The notes: generated from the sequence alone by a model not told the origin. 64,000 nucleotides of DNA from an uncultured Bacteroidales bacterium (GCA_934692905.1 CAKUUM010000004.1:1-64000), one strand, 5' to 3'; positions 25,226 to 34,020 are shown, counted from the stretch's first letter. Made by a program: numbers and translations.

Positions 25226-26110
25226 TTACAACTCCGTCAGCTGCACCCCATTGCAGGACACGGAGAGTCGCCATTTTACATTGAGGCGTAGCGGCACATT
25301 CTGCTCCATATGCCCTGCTGGGAAACCCGATAGCACGGGGAAGTCATATTCAGATACCGCTTTCAAGATGGTCTCTTGCACGGTACAACCCATTAGCGGG
25401 TCATCCTCACAATCAGTGAATTGCCCGACCACCAAGCCGCCTAAGTACGCCAATGCGCCGCTCATACGGAGGTTTTGCATCATGCGGTCAATATGATAGT
25501 GTCGCTCGCACACATCTTCTATGAAGAGAATAGGCGGCTCTTTACATTTGTCTATCAGGCAGTTGAGCGAATAAGGCGTGCCTTGCAGCCCATACAGCAC
25601 ACTCAGATTGCCTCCTATCAGTCTGCCCTCGCATTCGCCTTCCCGCTGGCAAGGTTGGGTGGGTAGAGAGTATGTCATTTTCTCGCCTTGCAGGGCACGC
25701 CGTAGTAGGTACAAGGCAGGGTTGTCATCGGGTAGAGTAGCAATGTATTTGCACATAGAGGCGTGCAATGTGGGCACGCCATACAGACCTAAAATGCTGT
25801 GCAGCACGGTAATATCAGAGAAGCCAACCACAAGAGGCACGTGCTGATTAGGCACGCAAACCCTATCGGCTATCTGTTGCAGCCCATATCCTCCGCGGCT
25901 GCAAAGCACGATGTTAGTATCTGTCCTGCAAAGTGCATTATTGAGGTCGTCTAACCGTTCTTGCTCTGTACCGGCAAACCGACCGTGCCGTCCCCGTGCA
26001 TGCGGAGCAACAGACACAGCGTATCCCCATTGCTCTAATCTGGCAGTGGCATTGTCAATCAATACGTTATCTATGGCTCCCGAGGGGGATATAATCCGAA
26101 TATGCTTCAT
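25226..26110 (-). CDS. LD-carboxypeptidase (peptidase S66 family)
   Basis: The 294-aa cytoplasmic enzyme cleaves the L-D bond in recycled peptidoglycan tetrapeptides, as LdcA does, or detoxifies microcin-like compounds, as MccF does. The nucleophile region is VVGFSDITVLH, and the catalytic Glu and His lie in FIEDVCERHYH and SGFPAGHMEQN. The ATG at 26110 is the proper start; the frame extends three codons to a TTG that lies inside the promoter. The promoter box ends only about 7 nt before this ATG, so the mRNA may be leaderless. Confidence 0.88.
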   Translation of the reverse strand: MKHIRIISPSGAIDNVLIDNATARLEQWGYAVSVAPHARGRHGRFAGTEQERLDDLNNALCRTDTNIVLCSRGGYGLQQIADRVCVPNQHVPLVVGFSDITVLHSILGLYGVPTLHASMCKYIATLPDDNPALYLLRRALQGEKMTYSLPTQPCQREGECEGRLIGGNLSVLYGLQGTPYSLNCLIDKCKEPPILFIEDVCERHYHIDRMMQNLRMSGALAYLGGLVVGQFTDCEDDPLMGCTVQETILKAVSEYDFPVLSGFPAGHMEQNVPLRLNVKWRLSVSCNGVQLTEL

Positions 26111-26116
26111 CGACTG

Positions 26117-26124
26117 CAAAGTTA
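26117..26124 (-). promoter_or_regulatory. -7 promoter box for the LD-carboxypeptidase
   Basis: TAACTTTG on the minus strand, immediately before the start codon region. The transcript would have almost no leader. Confidence 0.6.
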
Positions 26125-26198
26125 ATATATTTTTTCCGCATTGGCAAGGCTTGGAGGATATCTAACGTATGACCAACATAACTATCCTATAACAAAAA

Positions 26199-26224
26199 CA
26201 ACCGCCCAAACGTATTGGGCAGTT
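26199..26224 (-). terminator. Intrinsic terminator after the LRR protein gene
   Basis: On the minus strand CAACTGCCCAA, a 4-nt loop and TTGGGCGGTTG form an 11-bp stem with one wobble, followed by TTTTTG. Confidence 0.8.
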
Positions 26225-26249
26225 GCTTTTGCAGTTTCATAAGGGGCTA

Positions 26250-27761
26250 TTAGCGCATCACTTTTTTGCCGTTGATGATGTACATGCCTGTGGGCAGGTT
26301 GCTGTCATCGGTGCCAAGATAGGTACCCAGAATGTTGTAGATGCCGAGATACCTGCTATCGCTATTATTCTTATTTTCAACATTATCCACAGCAGATTCA
26401 TTGAAATAATCGAAATAATCACCAATACCTGTTTGGGCTTTATATGCTTCGAACGAACCTTCTGGGATAATGATTTCTACACTTGTCGGGGTAGGATGTT
26501 GGTTTTTCGAGGGCTCGTTAATAAGCCAAGGCATCTGTGTGTATGTTTTCGTTTCACGAGTTTGGCAATGTGGCGGAACGATACCACGAAACTCCAATGT
26601 TTCCAACTCATCAAGAATGACAGAAATGACATCCAGACTATCCAATGTGGAAGGTAGTATCAGTTTCTTCACCGGCATCTGCCCGCCGTTCAAACCACTA
26701 TGGATGCTCGAGGTTGAAATATGTTTCAGCCCTTCTGGCAATTCCAATGTGCCGGTTAGTTGTGACATGTACTGCATAGCCTGCGGTGCAATCTCTGTGA
26801 TATTGCTTGGCGTGGCAAAAGTGAGAGATGTGGTGATGCTGTCATTCATAAAAGCCTTGCGCCCTAATGCCGTAACAGGGATATCAAGTTTGGTAATAGA
26901 TACTTTGCCATTGGCTTCTGTGGGGATAGCGCACACCGTCTTTGAGATAGTAGTGGGAATAACTATTGTTTCCAAACGGTATATCTTATCCGCAAGGTTG
27001 GTTGTTACTACAGCGGTTGTGTCTTTCTCTGTATTCGTAATGATATAGAACAAATCCCCTGCGCGGAGAGTATCTGTGTTGCCGCTATTGAAACAGTCAA
27101 AATAATCCCAACCATTTTCTGCAGCATACAAAGCCTCACTACCTGCAGGGACAATCACTTTGGTTGATGTTGGAGTGTAAACAGTCGCATTGTTTGAGGT
27201 AAATGGCAACGATGGTACCAACGACTTTCCTGAGGTTAGTGCACAATGAGGAGGCACCACGGCATTGCAAATCAGGGTGTCCAAGTTGGTAACTTGCAGC
27301 GACATCACATCCAAACTATCCATAGTGGAAGGCAGAGTCAGTTTGTGCAATTTCATGTCGACATTTTTTCCTACACCTTGTATGGCAGTTAGTGGCAGAT
27401 GCTTTACACCTTCAGGCAAAGCCAACTCTGTTAATTCCATAGCACCTTGGAATGCTTGCATACCCAATGTTGTTACCTTACTCCCCTCTGCAAAAACAAT
27501 GGATTTGCAAGTCGCCTTTGCAAAAGCACCTTGTAATAGCGCAGTTACATCGTATGCCTTGCCATCTTTACTTACCGACACAGGAATGACCACCGTGTCC
27601 TGTTCGTACACAAACTTATTGTCTTTACGAATCACTGCAGCGGTCTGTGTTTCTTCGTTCAACTGATAGTAAACTCCATTCACTTGAATGGTGTCCAATG
27701 TAGCAGCCATCATACTCATCGAAAGTGCGGCTGCGCCAAAAAGAAGATAAATTTTTTTCAT
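26250..27761 (-). CDS. Secreted BspA-like leucine-rich repeat protein
   Basis: The 503-aa protein starts with a signal peptide (MKKIYLLFGAAALSMSMMA). It has two BspA/LRR_5 blocks, each with repeats like VTTLGMQAFQGAMELTELAL, PEGLKHISTSSIHSG and LPSTLDSLDVISV. These are typical surface adhesins or binding proteins. The end, GIYNILGTYLGTDD then LPTGMYIINGKKVMR, is almost the same as that of the big amidase at 47.9 kb and resembles a T9SS-type sorting tail. I took the ATG five codons inside the longest frame. Confidence 0.85.
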   Translation of the reverse strand: MKKIYLLFGAAALSMSMMAATLDTIQVNGVYYQLNEETQTAAVIRKDNKFVYEQDTVVIPVSVSKDGKAYDVTALLQGAFAKATCKSIVFAEGSKVTTLGMQAFQGAMELTELALPEGVKHLPLTAIQGVGKNVDMKLHKLTLPSTMDSLDVMSLQVTNLDTLICNAVVPPHCALTSGKSLVPSLPFTSNNATVYTPTSTKVIVPAGSEALYAAENGWDYFDCFNSGNTDTLRAGDLFYIITNTEKDTTAVVTTNLADKIYRLETIVIPTTISKTVCAIPTEANGKVSITKLDIPVTALGRKAFMNDSITTSLTFATPSNITEIAPQAMQYMSQLTGTLELPEGLKHISTSSIHSGLNGGQMPVKKLILPSTLDSLDVISVILDELETLEFRGIVPPHCQTRETKTYTQMPWLINEPSKNQHPTPTSVEIIIPEGSFEAYKAQTGIGDYFDYFNESAVDNVENKNNSDSRYLGIYNILGTYLGTDDSNLPTGMYIINGKKVMR

Positions 27762-27806
27762 ATAGATATAAATCATTTGTATTTTTCCTTATTCGAATTT
27801 GAGGTG

Positions 27807-27814
27807 CAAAGTTA
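27807..27814 (-). promoter_or_regulatory. -7 promoter box for the LRR protein
   Basis: TAACTTTG on the minus strand, about 46 bp before the start codon. Confidence 0.6.
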
Positions 27815-27891
27815 CTATGTATATATAAGGTGTGCAATCCCTAAAAGTGGTGAATTTTGAATAAGTAGTTGCATATCTGCTTCAAAAGTAT

Positions 27892-27899
27892 TAACTTTG
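27892..27899 (+). promoter_or_regulatory. -7 promoter box for the following secreted protein
   Basis: TAACTTTG followed by CACTCC, 25 bp before the start codon. Together with the box at 27807 it makes a divergent promoter pair. Confidence 0.6.
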
Positions 27900-27923
27900 C
27901 ACTCCAAATATACAAGTAAGAAC

Positions 27924-29594
27924 ATGCGTAAAAATTTATTCCTGACGACATTGTTGATGCTTGCCACGAGTTTTGCCGCGGCAAATGATATGGTGACATA
28001 TCGGTGGCATTCTTCCTTATTGCCGCCCGCCGACAATAAATGCCAATCCAATATCCATAACATCTGTAGCAACGCGGAAGGCAATGCTTTTGTGTTGGGC
28101 AATTTTGGCTCTATCAATGCCACTGATGAGACCACTTTCCTTGGACAGACATTCACTGGTGCGGAATATGGCGTAAGTTCCAGCTACAATCTCAATCTCG
28201 TCTTTGCAAAAGTGGACTCCTTGGGCAAACCGCTTTGGACTATCCATAGTACCGAAGGCAATTTCTCAAGTGGCACTTTCTGTCCTGCTCGCGATGGCGG
28301 TGCTGTGTTGGCGGTTAAGTTCCGCCTTACCGAGAAGAATAAGCAGGATGGCGCAAAGAACCCTTACATTGCACTACAAGATGCTACTGGTAAGGTGCAA
28401 AGTCTGGAGACTACTTATCAAGGTACTAATTATCAGCATGTTGTCCTTGTGCGTGTAGATGCCAATGGTGCCATCACTCATTTCATACCACTTTGGACCT
28501 CGCATGCTGTAGCACCTCACAACAAGGATGGCAAACCCACGCCTGACGTGGCAGACATTACTGCCATTATGGAAGATGAGGACGGCAATCTCTATCTGCA
28601 AGGCGGGCAAGCCATGGATATTGCATTGGGCACTGATACTATCCGTGCCCGTAAGAACCCCGATTGGGATGGGAATTCTTTCTCTGATAATTGTAACTCA
28701 TTCATTATCAGGACGGATGCTCAATTCCGTTATCTGTCGCACACGACCACGGACGGCAATGTCCTTTACGACCGTTTCATGCTGGCGGCATACCACGATG
28801 GCAATATCGTCTTGGTGGGGCATGCAAAAGTGGATAGTCTGGGCGGCACACTGCAATGGGGTAAGCAACAACTCAATCTTCGTGATCGTTGTATTGTCAC
28901 TGCCCGTTTGGACCGCAACCTGGCGTGTACCCAACTCCATGCTATTCAGCAAGTTCGCATCAACAATATGAGCGGTATGTTCAAGCAACTCGCTTGGTCG
29001 GAAGACAGCACTACCCTTTATTTCACTGGGGCATTGAACGGCGGTTTGGTTTGGCAGGGAGATACATTGGCTTCTGGCAATATGGCACGTGGGCAAAAGA
29101 ACGACGGTCTGCTTGTGCAGATAGATGCCGCCACTGCCGAACCGCGTAATTTGGCGTTGTTGCATAGTGATATATTGAATGTTAATATAGGTGCAACTAT
29201 GCTCAACGATACATTGTATATACTTAACTATCAGTTCGGTACGGATATATCATTACTTTGCTACGACAGCAAACTACAGTACCTCGGGCGTTCTGTGTTA
29301 GCCACTGGTGGAGGCAGCCTTTCCGCACTGGGTATTGCCCGTTGCAATCGCCAACTTTGGATTGGAATGCGTTCTCGCGGAGGAATTGATTTCAACGTGG
29401 GCAGTGAGACTATTGCATATACGCCGCTCTGGTATGCTACGTTATCGGGCTGGCAATTGAATGGTGGCGTTTCGTCGGGTATTAGCACCCCGTCCGCCAA
29501 TACCACTGGCAAATCCAGGAAGGTTATCATCGATGGCAAACTCTATATCCGTCGTGGTAGCCAACTCTTCAACGCCCTCGGGCAACCGCTTTAA
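27924..29594 (+). CDS. Large secreted protein, likely beta-propeller
   Basis: The 556-aa protein has a signal peptide (MRKNLFLTTLLMLATSFAAA). The body has repeated strands of the type VFAKVDSLGKPLWTI, VLVRVDANGAITHFI, IVLVGHAKVDSLGG, ITARLDRNL and LLVQIDAATAE, as in SBBP/YVTN-like propellers. The C-terminus (RKVIIDGKLYIRRGSQLFNALGQ) matches the tail type of two proteins of the peptidoglycan locus. Its function is unknown. The ATG at 27924 is preferred over an upstream in-frame codon because the signal peptide begins there and the promoter box lies at 27892. Confidence 0.8.
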   Translation: MRKNLFLTTLLMLATSFAAANDMVTYRWHSSLLPPADNKCQSNIHNICSNAEGNAFVLGNFGSINATDETTFLGQTFTGAEYGVSSSYNLNLVFAKVDSLGKPLWTIHSTEGNFSSGTFCPARDGGAVLAVKFRLTEKNKQDGAKNPYIALQDATGKVQSLETTYQGTNYQHVVLVRVDANGAITHFIPLWTSHAVAPHNKDGKPTPDVADITAIMEDEDGNLYLQGGQAMDIALGTDTIRARKNPDWDGNSFSDNCNSFIIRTDAQFRYLSHTTTDGNVLYDRFMLAAYHDGNIVLVGHAKVDSLGGTLQWGKQQLNLRDRCIVTARLDRNLACTQLHAIQQVRINNMSGMFKQLAWSEDSTTLYFTGALNGGLVWQGDTLASGNMARGQKNDGLLVQIDAATAEPRNLALLHSDILNVNIGATMLNDTLYILNYQFGTDISLLCYDSKLQYLGRSVLATGGGSLSALGIARCNRQLWIGMRSRGGIDFNVGSETIAYTPLWYATLSGWQLNGGVSSGISTPSANTTGKSRKVIIDGKLYIRRGSQLFNALGQPL

Positions 29595-29628
29595 TGGGCT
29601 CAAAATTACAAAATAAACTCAATCACAA

Positions 29629-29660
29629 AATAAATCGTACATTCGTAAATCGTAAATAAT
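29629..29660. repeat. Inverted copy of the TTTACGA repeat
   Basis: AAATCGTACATTCGTAAATCG is the reverse complement of the 15-bp unit family found in the signalling operon. Here it forms the leader just before the lipoprotein gene. Confidence 0.7.
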
Positions 29661-30107
29661 ATGAAAAAAATCCTGTACCTTGCAGCCTTCATCGCTGCTA
29701 TGTTCTTGGCATCATGCTCCAAGACCGCGCAAAAAGCCGAAACCATCTACACGATAGATGAGGTTTACACCCAAGCCGAATCGCTTCTCGGCGACACCAT
29801 CACTTTCCAAGGTGTCTGCACCCACCTTTGCAAACACGGCGGCCGCAAGGCATTCCTCATGGGCAGTGACGAGAGCCGTATTCTCCGTGTTGAGGGCGCC
29901 AAGATGGGTAATTTCGATGCAGCCTGCATCAGCAATATCGTTCGCGTCAAGGGCGTGCTTCACGCATTTGAGGTACAACCCGAACCTGCCGTATCCGACA
30001 ATCCTGCCGAGCAACACGGCACCGACGGCAATGGTTGCGAGACTGAGCAAAAGGCCATCAAGGGCTACTACGCAGAGGCTATCTCTTACCAAATCATCAC
30101 TGAGTAA
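29661..30107 (+). CDS. Small lipoprotein with OB-fold-like body
   Basis: The 148-aa protein has a lipobox (LASC, Cys19) after a short signal peptide. The strands LLGDTITFQGVCTHLC, KAFLMGSDESRILRV and SNIVRVKGVLHAF resemble an OB-fold nucleic-acid or ligand-binding barrel. It is conserved in style with Bacteroidales lipoproteins next to PepSY membrane genes. Exact role unknown. Confidence 0.75.
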   Translation: MKKILYLAAFIAAMFLASCSKTAQKAETIYTIDEVYTQAESLLGDTITFQGVCTHLCKHGGRKAFLMGSDESRILRVEGAKMGNFDAACISNIVRVKGVLHAFEVQPEPAVSDNPAEQHGTDGNGCETEQKAIKGYYAEAISYQIITE

Positions 30108-30109
30108 AT

Positions 30110-30136
30110 CCGTGGATGCGGATGTCTCGTCCGCGA
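30110..30136. repeat. Diverged inverted copy of the palindromic repeat
   Basis: Its reverse complement starts TCGCGGACGAGACATCCGC and matches most of the copies at 8527 and 40403. Confidence 0.65.
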
Positions 30137-30240
30137 ACTGACGGAGACTATATACGATAATGCTTTGTCATGGGTGTTTAATGGTCTGTGGAGTATCGAG
30201 GCTAAAATCGTAAATGGTAAATGAACTGTAGGTAATTTGT

Positions 30241-30813
30241 ATGGAACAGCCCCTTTCTCGCGGAACACGCTTCCGCAAGTGGTGCCGCATCGCGCACCGC
30301 GAATTGAGTTATGTCTTTGCGGGCATGCTCTTGGTGTACGCCATCAGCGGCATAGCCCTCAATCATAAGAACTCGTTCAACAGCCAGTATTCTATCACGC
30401 GCACCGAGTACCAATTCGCGCCCGCCACACAGGCTACTGCCGACCGGGCGCAGATTGACGCATGGCTTTCCGCGTGCGGTGTCGCAGGGCAGGAGATACA
30501 GCACTATTTCCCCGATGCCAACACGCTCAAGGTGTTCCTGAAGGGCAATAGCAACCTCGTGGTCAACCTCTCTACGGGCAGCGCTGTCCTTGAGCAGGTC
30601 CGCAAACGCCCCATCCTCGGCAGCCTCAGCAAACTGCACTACAACCCCGGTAAGGCATGGACATGGTTCTCCGACATTTTTGCCGGCGCTATGGTTATCA
30701 TCGTACTTTCGGGCATACTGATGCTCCGCGGCAAGCACAGCCTGCTTGGCATCGGCGGCATTGAGTTCCTCATCGGCATCCTCATTCCCCTGCTGTTTAT
30801 CTTCTTGTCGTAA
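30241..30813 (+). CDS. PepSY-associated membrane protein
   Basis: The 190-aa protein has a first helix near residues 23-42 (YVFAGMLLVYAISGIALNH), an outer PepSY-like middle part (about 55-130) and two helices at the end. The HRELSYVFAGMLLVYAISG pattern is typical of PepSY-associated TM proteins, often linked to iron or copper reduction and uptake. It is probably co-transcribed with the lipoprotein 134 bp upstream, a pairing that fits small-molecule handling at the envelope. Confidence 0.8.
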   Translation: MEQPLSRGTRFRKWCRIAHRELSYVFAGMLLVYAISGIALNHKNSFNSQYSITRTEYQFAPATQATADRAQIDAWLSACGVAGQEIQHYFPDANTLKVFLKGNSNLVVNLSTGSAVLEQVRKRPILGSLSKLHYNPGKAWTWFSDIFAGAMVIIVLSGILMLRGKHSLLGIGGIEFLIGILIPLLFIFLS

Positions 30814-30931
30814 AGAGTGGTGATTTCCTGTTCTTTAACGAGTCTGCTTAACATTGTATAGGGCAGACTCGTTTGTTTGTAGGGACGATGCGCCCCGTGC
30901 CCCTTTGGGCGCCATATCGTACCCCACCTTA

Positions 30932-31915
30932 TTATATATTGCCATTAATCCGCAGTACCCCTTTTTCTTCATCATCGGGGGTGTGGTCATGCTTGGCGTA
31001 TGCCGACACGATATATTTCACCAGCGGGTGCCGCACGATGTCTTTCTGGTTGAACTCCACAATGGCTATCCCTCGTATATCGCGCAGGCGCTCAATGGCG
31101 TCCCTCAATCCTGATTTCTGACTCGCAGGCAGGTCTATCTGCGTCAAATCGCCCGTGACAATCATTTTTCCGTTTATGCCAAGCCTTGTCAGAAACATCT
31201 TCAGTTGCGCGGTGGTGGTGTTCTGAGCCTCATCCAGAATCACGATGGCATCTGCCAGTGTCCGCCCGCGCATGAACGCCAACGGCGCAATCTGTATCAC
31301 CCCGCGCTCCATGTACTCGTTCAGTTTCGCCCCAGGTATCATGTCCAGCAAGGCGTCATATAGCGGCTGCAGATACGGGTCTATCTTCTCTTTCATGTCG
31401 CCGGGAAGGAAACCGAGTTTCTCACCCGCCTCTACCGCAGGGCGCGAGAGGATAATCTTCTTCACCTCGCGGTTCTTTAATGCCCTCACAGCCAGCGCGA
31501 TAGCTGTATATGTCTTTCCGCTGCCCGCAGGACCGATGGCAAACAGCAAGTCGTTGTCCTCGTAGGCGTCCACCAGTAGTTGCTGGTTACGGCTGCGCGC
31601 CACAATCGACTTCCCGTTCACGCCGTGCAGTATCAGGTTATCTTGCAGATACTCTTGCGGTTGCTCCCCATGTAGCAGCATTAGTATCTGCTCCTCGTTG
31701 AGGGTGTTGTTCTTGATGCAGAACGCCTCACACTCCCGCAGGCTGCGCTCGAAACGCGCAATAGCGGCATCTGCTCCTGTCACTTTTACGTGATATCCCC
31801 TCGCCACCACCCGCACATCGGGGTGCTGGTCTTTCAGGCAAAGCATATTCTTATTGTTCACGCCGTAAAATACGGCGGTGTCGAGCGACTCATTCAGTTC
31901 GATAATTGACTCCAT
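30932..31915 (-). CDS. PhoH-family ATPase
   Basis: The 327-aa protein has Walker A GPAGSGKTYTA (about 133-143) and Walker B AIVILDEAQNTT, both in the typical PhoH context, with an N-terminal KH-like region. PhoH proteins (PhoL/YbeZ type) are RNA-linked ATPases often found with the YbeY RNase. No ybeY is visible in this window. The start codon lies inside the end of the upstream HsdR_N gene, a 22-nt overlap. Confidence 0.92.
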   Translation of the reverse strand: MESIIELNESLDTAVFYGVNNKNMLCLKDQHPDVRVVARGYHVKVTGADAAIARFERSLRECEAFCIKNNTLNEEQILMLLHGEQPQEYLQDNLILHGVNGKSIVARSRNQQLLVDAYEDNDLLFAIGPAGSGKTYTAIALAVRALKNREVKKIILSRPAVEAGEKLGFLPGDMKEKIDPYLQPLYDALLDMIPGAKLNEYMERGVIQIAPLAFMRGRTLADAIVILDEAQNTTTAQLKMFLTRLGINGKMIVTGDLTQIDLPASQKSGLRDAIERLRDIRGIAIVEFNQKDIVRHPLVKYIVSAYAKHDHTPDDEEKGVLRINGNI

Positions 31916-32313
31916 AGTGGTATTTGGTTTAGATATTCATATTGATTTGGCAGCACGCGCGCTACCACGGTTTGCGCACCGTTGCTCAGTACCAAATAGG
32001 GCACCTTCAGTTGGCGGTTATAGACAGCGGCTTGGTCCAGCACTTTCTGCGTCAGGGGCACGGTGTCCGCCTTGAACTCCAATAGCATAACCGGTTGCAT
32101 GGCAGCATTATACACAATGGCATCGCACCGCTTCTGCAGACCTGCCACCTCAATTGGCACCTCCACAGCAATCAGCGAGTGCGGGTAGCCGCATTCGCTC
32201 TCCAGCGATTCCAGCACCTGCTGCCGCACCCACTCTTCGGGCGTCAGCCGCACAAACCGCCTGCGCCATGCGCAGAACACCTGTTCCTTGTTATCTATTG
32301 TACGGGTTCTCAT
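31894..32313 (-). CDS. HsdR N-terminal-like nuclease-fold protein
   Basis: The 139-aa protein matches the type I restriction R-subunit N-terminal domain (HSDR_N) in pattern: CGYPHSLIAVEVPI, then a PD-(D/E)xK core RCDAIVY..MLLEFKA, and YLVLSNG. It is a stand-alone domain common in Bacteroidetes next to phoH or purine genes, with no restriction genes nearby. A nuclease role is unproven. A promoter box lies 10-17 bp upstream. Confidence 0.85.
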   Translation of the reverse strand: MRTRTIDNKEQVFCAWRRRFVRLTPEEWVRQQVLESLESECGYPHSLIAVEVPIEVAGLQKRCDAIVYNAAMQPVMLLEFKADTVPLTQKVLDQAAVYNRQLKVPYLVLSNGAQTVVARVLPNQYEYLNQIPLWSQLSN

Positions 32314-32322
32314 TCAAAACGA

Positions 32323-32330
32323 CAAAGGTA
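32323..32330 (-). promoter_or_regulatory. -7 promoter box for HsdR_N / PhoH
   Basis: TACCTTTG on the minus strand, close to the start codon. Confidence 0.6.
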
Positions 32331-32522
32331 CACTTTTTTCTCCGACAAAACAAGCCCCTCATGCACAATCTTTCTCCCCTTCTTGGCACCCCCTTTGTTA
32401 TTGGACAGTACACTTTCTCTGCTCTTTTCCCCCAAAAAATGGCGTTTTTTGGGAAAAAGTTATATCTCAAACCCATCGGAAGAATTAAATACGCACTAAC
32501 TTAATTCCGCCAACGGGTTTCC

Positions 32523-32778
32523 TTATTTTGTGTAATGCCCGAAGGCAGACAAGACCAGCACCACCATTTCAGTGTCATGAATCTCATACACCAAATGATG
32601 TTCACGGTCTAAACGCATCGACCATGTTTCCGTGCCAAAATGCTTGAGTTGCTCCACCTGTCCCGTGCCCGTACGCGGGTGTTCACGCAGTTCGTCGTTT
32701 GCGCAATACCTGCGGTGCACGGGTCTACAAAGCGACAACGTCCTGTTGTGCCTCATGTGTGAAGACTATCGTATACAT
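32523..32778 (-). pseudogene. Broken YoeB-type toxin
   Basis: From the ATG at 32778 the frame reads MYTIVFTHEAQQDVVAL and then meets TAG. A homologous C-terminal half, ELREHPRTGTGQVEQL then WSMRLDREHHLVYEI, continues in another frame to 32523. The missing piece between the halves implies a small deletion plus a stop. YoeB toxins are ribosome-dependent mRNA nucleases; this one cannot be made whole. It overlaps the likewise broken antitoxin by 13 nt, the usual toxin-antitoxin layout. Confidence 0.78.
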
Positions 32779-33037
32779 AGCAAGCGTTGGATAAAGGCAT
32801 TATTGGTCTCGTTGGCTTGCATAGCAACCACTTCTCCTTGGGCGGCTTGCTGTCTGGAACGTGCCAACTTGCTACGAAACTCTGCCTCCGTCATTTTCTC
32901 TTTGTACACAGAGGAATCCTGCGTGGCAGGACACGCATCAATTGCCAACCCATATTCTCAGAAAGGCGCTTCAAGAAACGTGCATCCGCATTATGCGGGG
33001 TTATCCGAAAGGTGCTTTGAATACCTGTTGTTTCCAT
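32766..33037 (-). pseudogene. Frameshifted antitoxin of the YoeB-like module
   Basis: The ATG at 33037 gives METTGIQSTFRITPHNAD and runs to about NMGWQL. The C-terminal half (ATQDSSVYKEKMTEAEFRSK and on) is in the next frame and ends at 32766. A single-base shift near 32945-32950 would rejoin them. A promoter box is still present at 33059. The fold seems to be a small DNA-binding antitoxin. Confidence 0.65.
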
Positions 33038-33058
33038 AACATTTGCTTTTTCTCATTG

Positions 33059-33066
33059 CAAAGATA
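33059..33066 (-). promoter_or_regulatory. -7 promoter box for the decayed toxin-antitoxin module
   Basis: TATCTTTG on the minus strand, 22-29 bp before the antitoxin ATG. Confidence 0.55.
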
Positions 33067-33106
33067 TTGCTTTTCTTGTATATATGTAACACTCCCATAA
33101 CAGTCA

Positions 33107-33385
33107 TCATCTGAACAAATCGGAATGTGTGCCTGTATCAATAAGTATCAGCACCAGCTCATCATCGTGCTGCTCCCACACCAACAGCCAATCCGGTTGG
33201 ATATGGCACTCCCACAAATTGGCGTATTTCCCCACCAGTTTGTGGGGCCTATATTGTGCAGGGAGCGTCCCTGTCTCGGACAATATCGTCAATACTTCCG
33301 CAAGAAGCGCCGAGTCAAATCCACGTTTCAAGCAACGCTTATAGGCTCGCTTAAACGAGCCTTTTACCTTAATCTCGTACCGCAT
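33107..33385 (-). CDS. YafQ-type RelE-superfamily mRNA interferase toxin
   Basis: The 92-aa protein has the YafQ pattern: FKRAYKRCLKRGFD, LPAQYRPHKLVGKYANLWECHI, PDWLLVWEQHDDEL and TGTHSDLF, including the catalytic-site His and the C-terminal histidine region. YafQ cuts mRNA on the ribosome. It lies 3 nt after its antitoxin gene and appears intact. Confidence 0.9.
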   Translation of the reverse strand: MRYEIKVKGSFKRAYKRCLKRGFDSALLAEVLTILSETGTLPAQYRPHKLVGKYANLWECHIQPDWLLVWEQHDDELVLILIDTGTHSDLFR

Positions 33386-33388
33386 ATG

Positions 33389-33637
33389 CTACGAGTTCAA
33401 GTAGTTCATCAACGCATCCACTGACTTGAACGAGTACAGATTGCCTTTCTGCACATCCTCTATTGCCAAGTCCAACTCTGTTTTCTTCTCCTTTGGAGTC
33501 GGTTTGGCTTGACCATACACAGCATTGCCAACCGCCATTGACTTTTTCACAATGGTTACACCGTCAATGCTGCCCAACACTCGTTTCAGGCTCGGCAATA
33601 TGCTCTTATTTTCCACATTCAGCACAATCTGTTCCAT
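33389..33637 (-). CDS. Antitoxin of the YafQ-type module
   Basis: The 82-aa protein starts MEQIVLNVENKSILPSLKRV and ends DVQKGNLYSFKSVDALMNYL. The small size, position directly before YafQ and C-terminal tail fit an antitoxin; the fold is not one I can name with certainty. I chose the ATG at 33637, 24 bp from a promoter box; the longer frame starts upstream of that promoter. Confidence 0.82.
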   Translation of the reverse strand: MEQIVLNVENKSILPSLKRVLGSIDGVTIVKKSMAVGNAVYGQAKPTPKEKKTELDLAIEDVQKGNLYSFKSVDALMNYLNS

Positions 33638-33660
33638 TCTTTTTATCTCCTTTCTTGCTG

Positions 33661-33668
33661 CAAAGTTA
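33661..33668 (-). promoter_or_regulatory. -7 promoter box for the YafQ module
   Basis: TAACTTTG on the minus strand followed by CAGCAAG. Confidence 0.65.
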
Positions 33669-33741
33669 CTATATTCCCCCCACATATACAAATGTATACT
33701 GCATTTTGCCCTGTGTGCCATGCGCAGGTTGCGCCCCCTAT

Positions 33742-33774
33742 CCCCTGTCGGGGGTATCGAGCCCCCGACAGGGG
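33742..33774 (-). terminator. Perfect 13-bp hairpin downstream of the DGR target
   Basis: CCCCTGTCGGGGG and CCCCCGACAGGGG pair fully around a 7-nt loop, 66 nt past the target stop codon. No T-tract follows, so it is either a strong transcript end or a DNA structure element. Confidence 0.6.
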
Positions 33775-33807
33775 AATACAGTCTTTCCTATGCAAATGTG
33801 CGTGCCA

Positions 33808-33835
33808 ACGAGCCAGCCCTACGGGACAGGCTCGT
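33808..33835 (-). other. Hairpin/cruciform 4 nt after the variable-protein stop
   Basis: ACGAGCC and GGCTCGT form a 7-bp stem, with CCC/GGG pairing inside it. In studied DGRs a GC-rich inverted repeat a few bases after the variable region is needed to recognise the target. The position here, 4 nt past the stop, fits that role. Confidence 0.6.
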
Positions 33836-33839
33836 AATG

Positions 33840-34020
33840 CTACAAATCTTGGACGAGGCGCACTGAGTAGCCGCAGTAGCGATCGTAGTAGTTCCGCGGG
33901 TAGAGGCGGTTGTCGTTGAAGTACAGGTGGTACGCGTAGTTGCTAGAGTTCGCCGTACTTGACCAATAGTAGCCGCCGTACTGCACATAGTACACGTCCT
34001 GACCGCTACGGTCGCCCGCA
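33840..34020 (-). other. Putative DGR variable region (VR)
   Basis: This is the 3' end of the target gene, about residues 429-488. AAC codons occur at N12, N15, N23, N25 and N31 of the last 47 residues, with TAC, GAC and CAC at neighbouring sites. The non-variable end SVRLVQDL would contain the homing-initiation site. No near copy of this sequence (template repeat) is found in the window. Confidence 0.7.

Noticed and set aside
31894..32313. Type I restriction system
   Set aside because: Only the HsdR N-terminal-like domain is present; no helicase, HsdM or HsdS genes are near.
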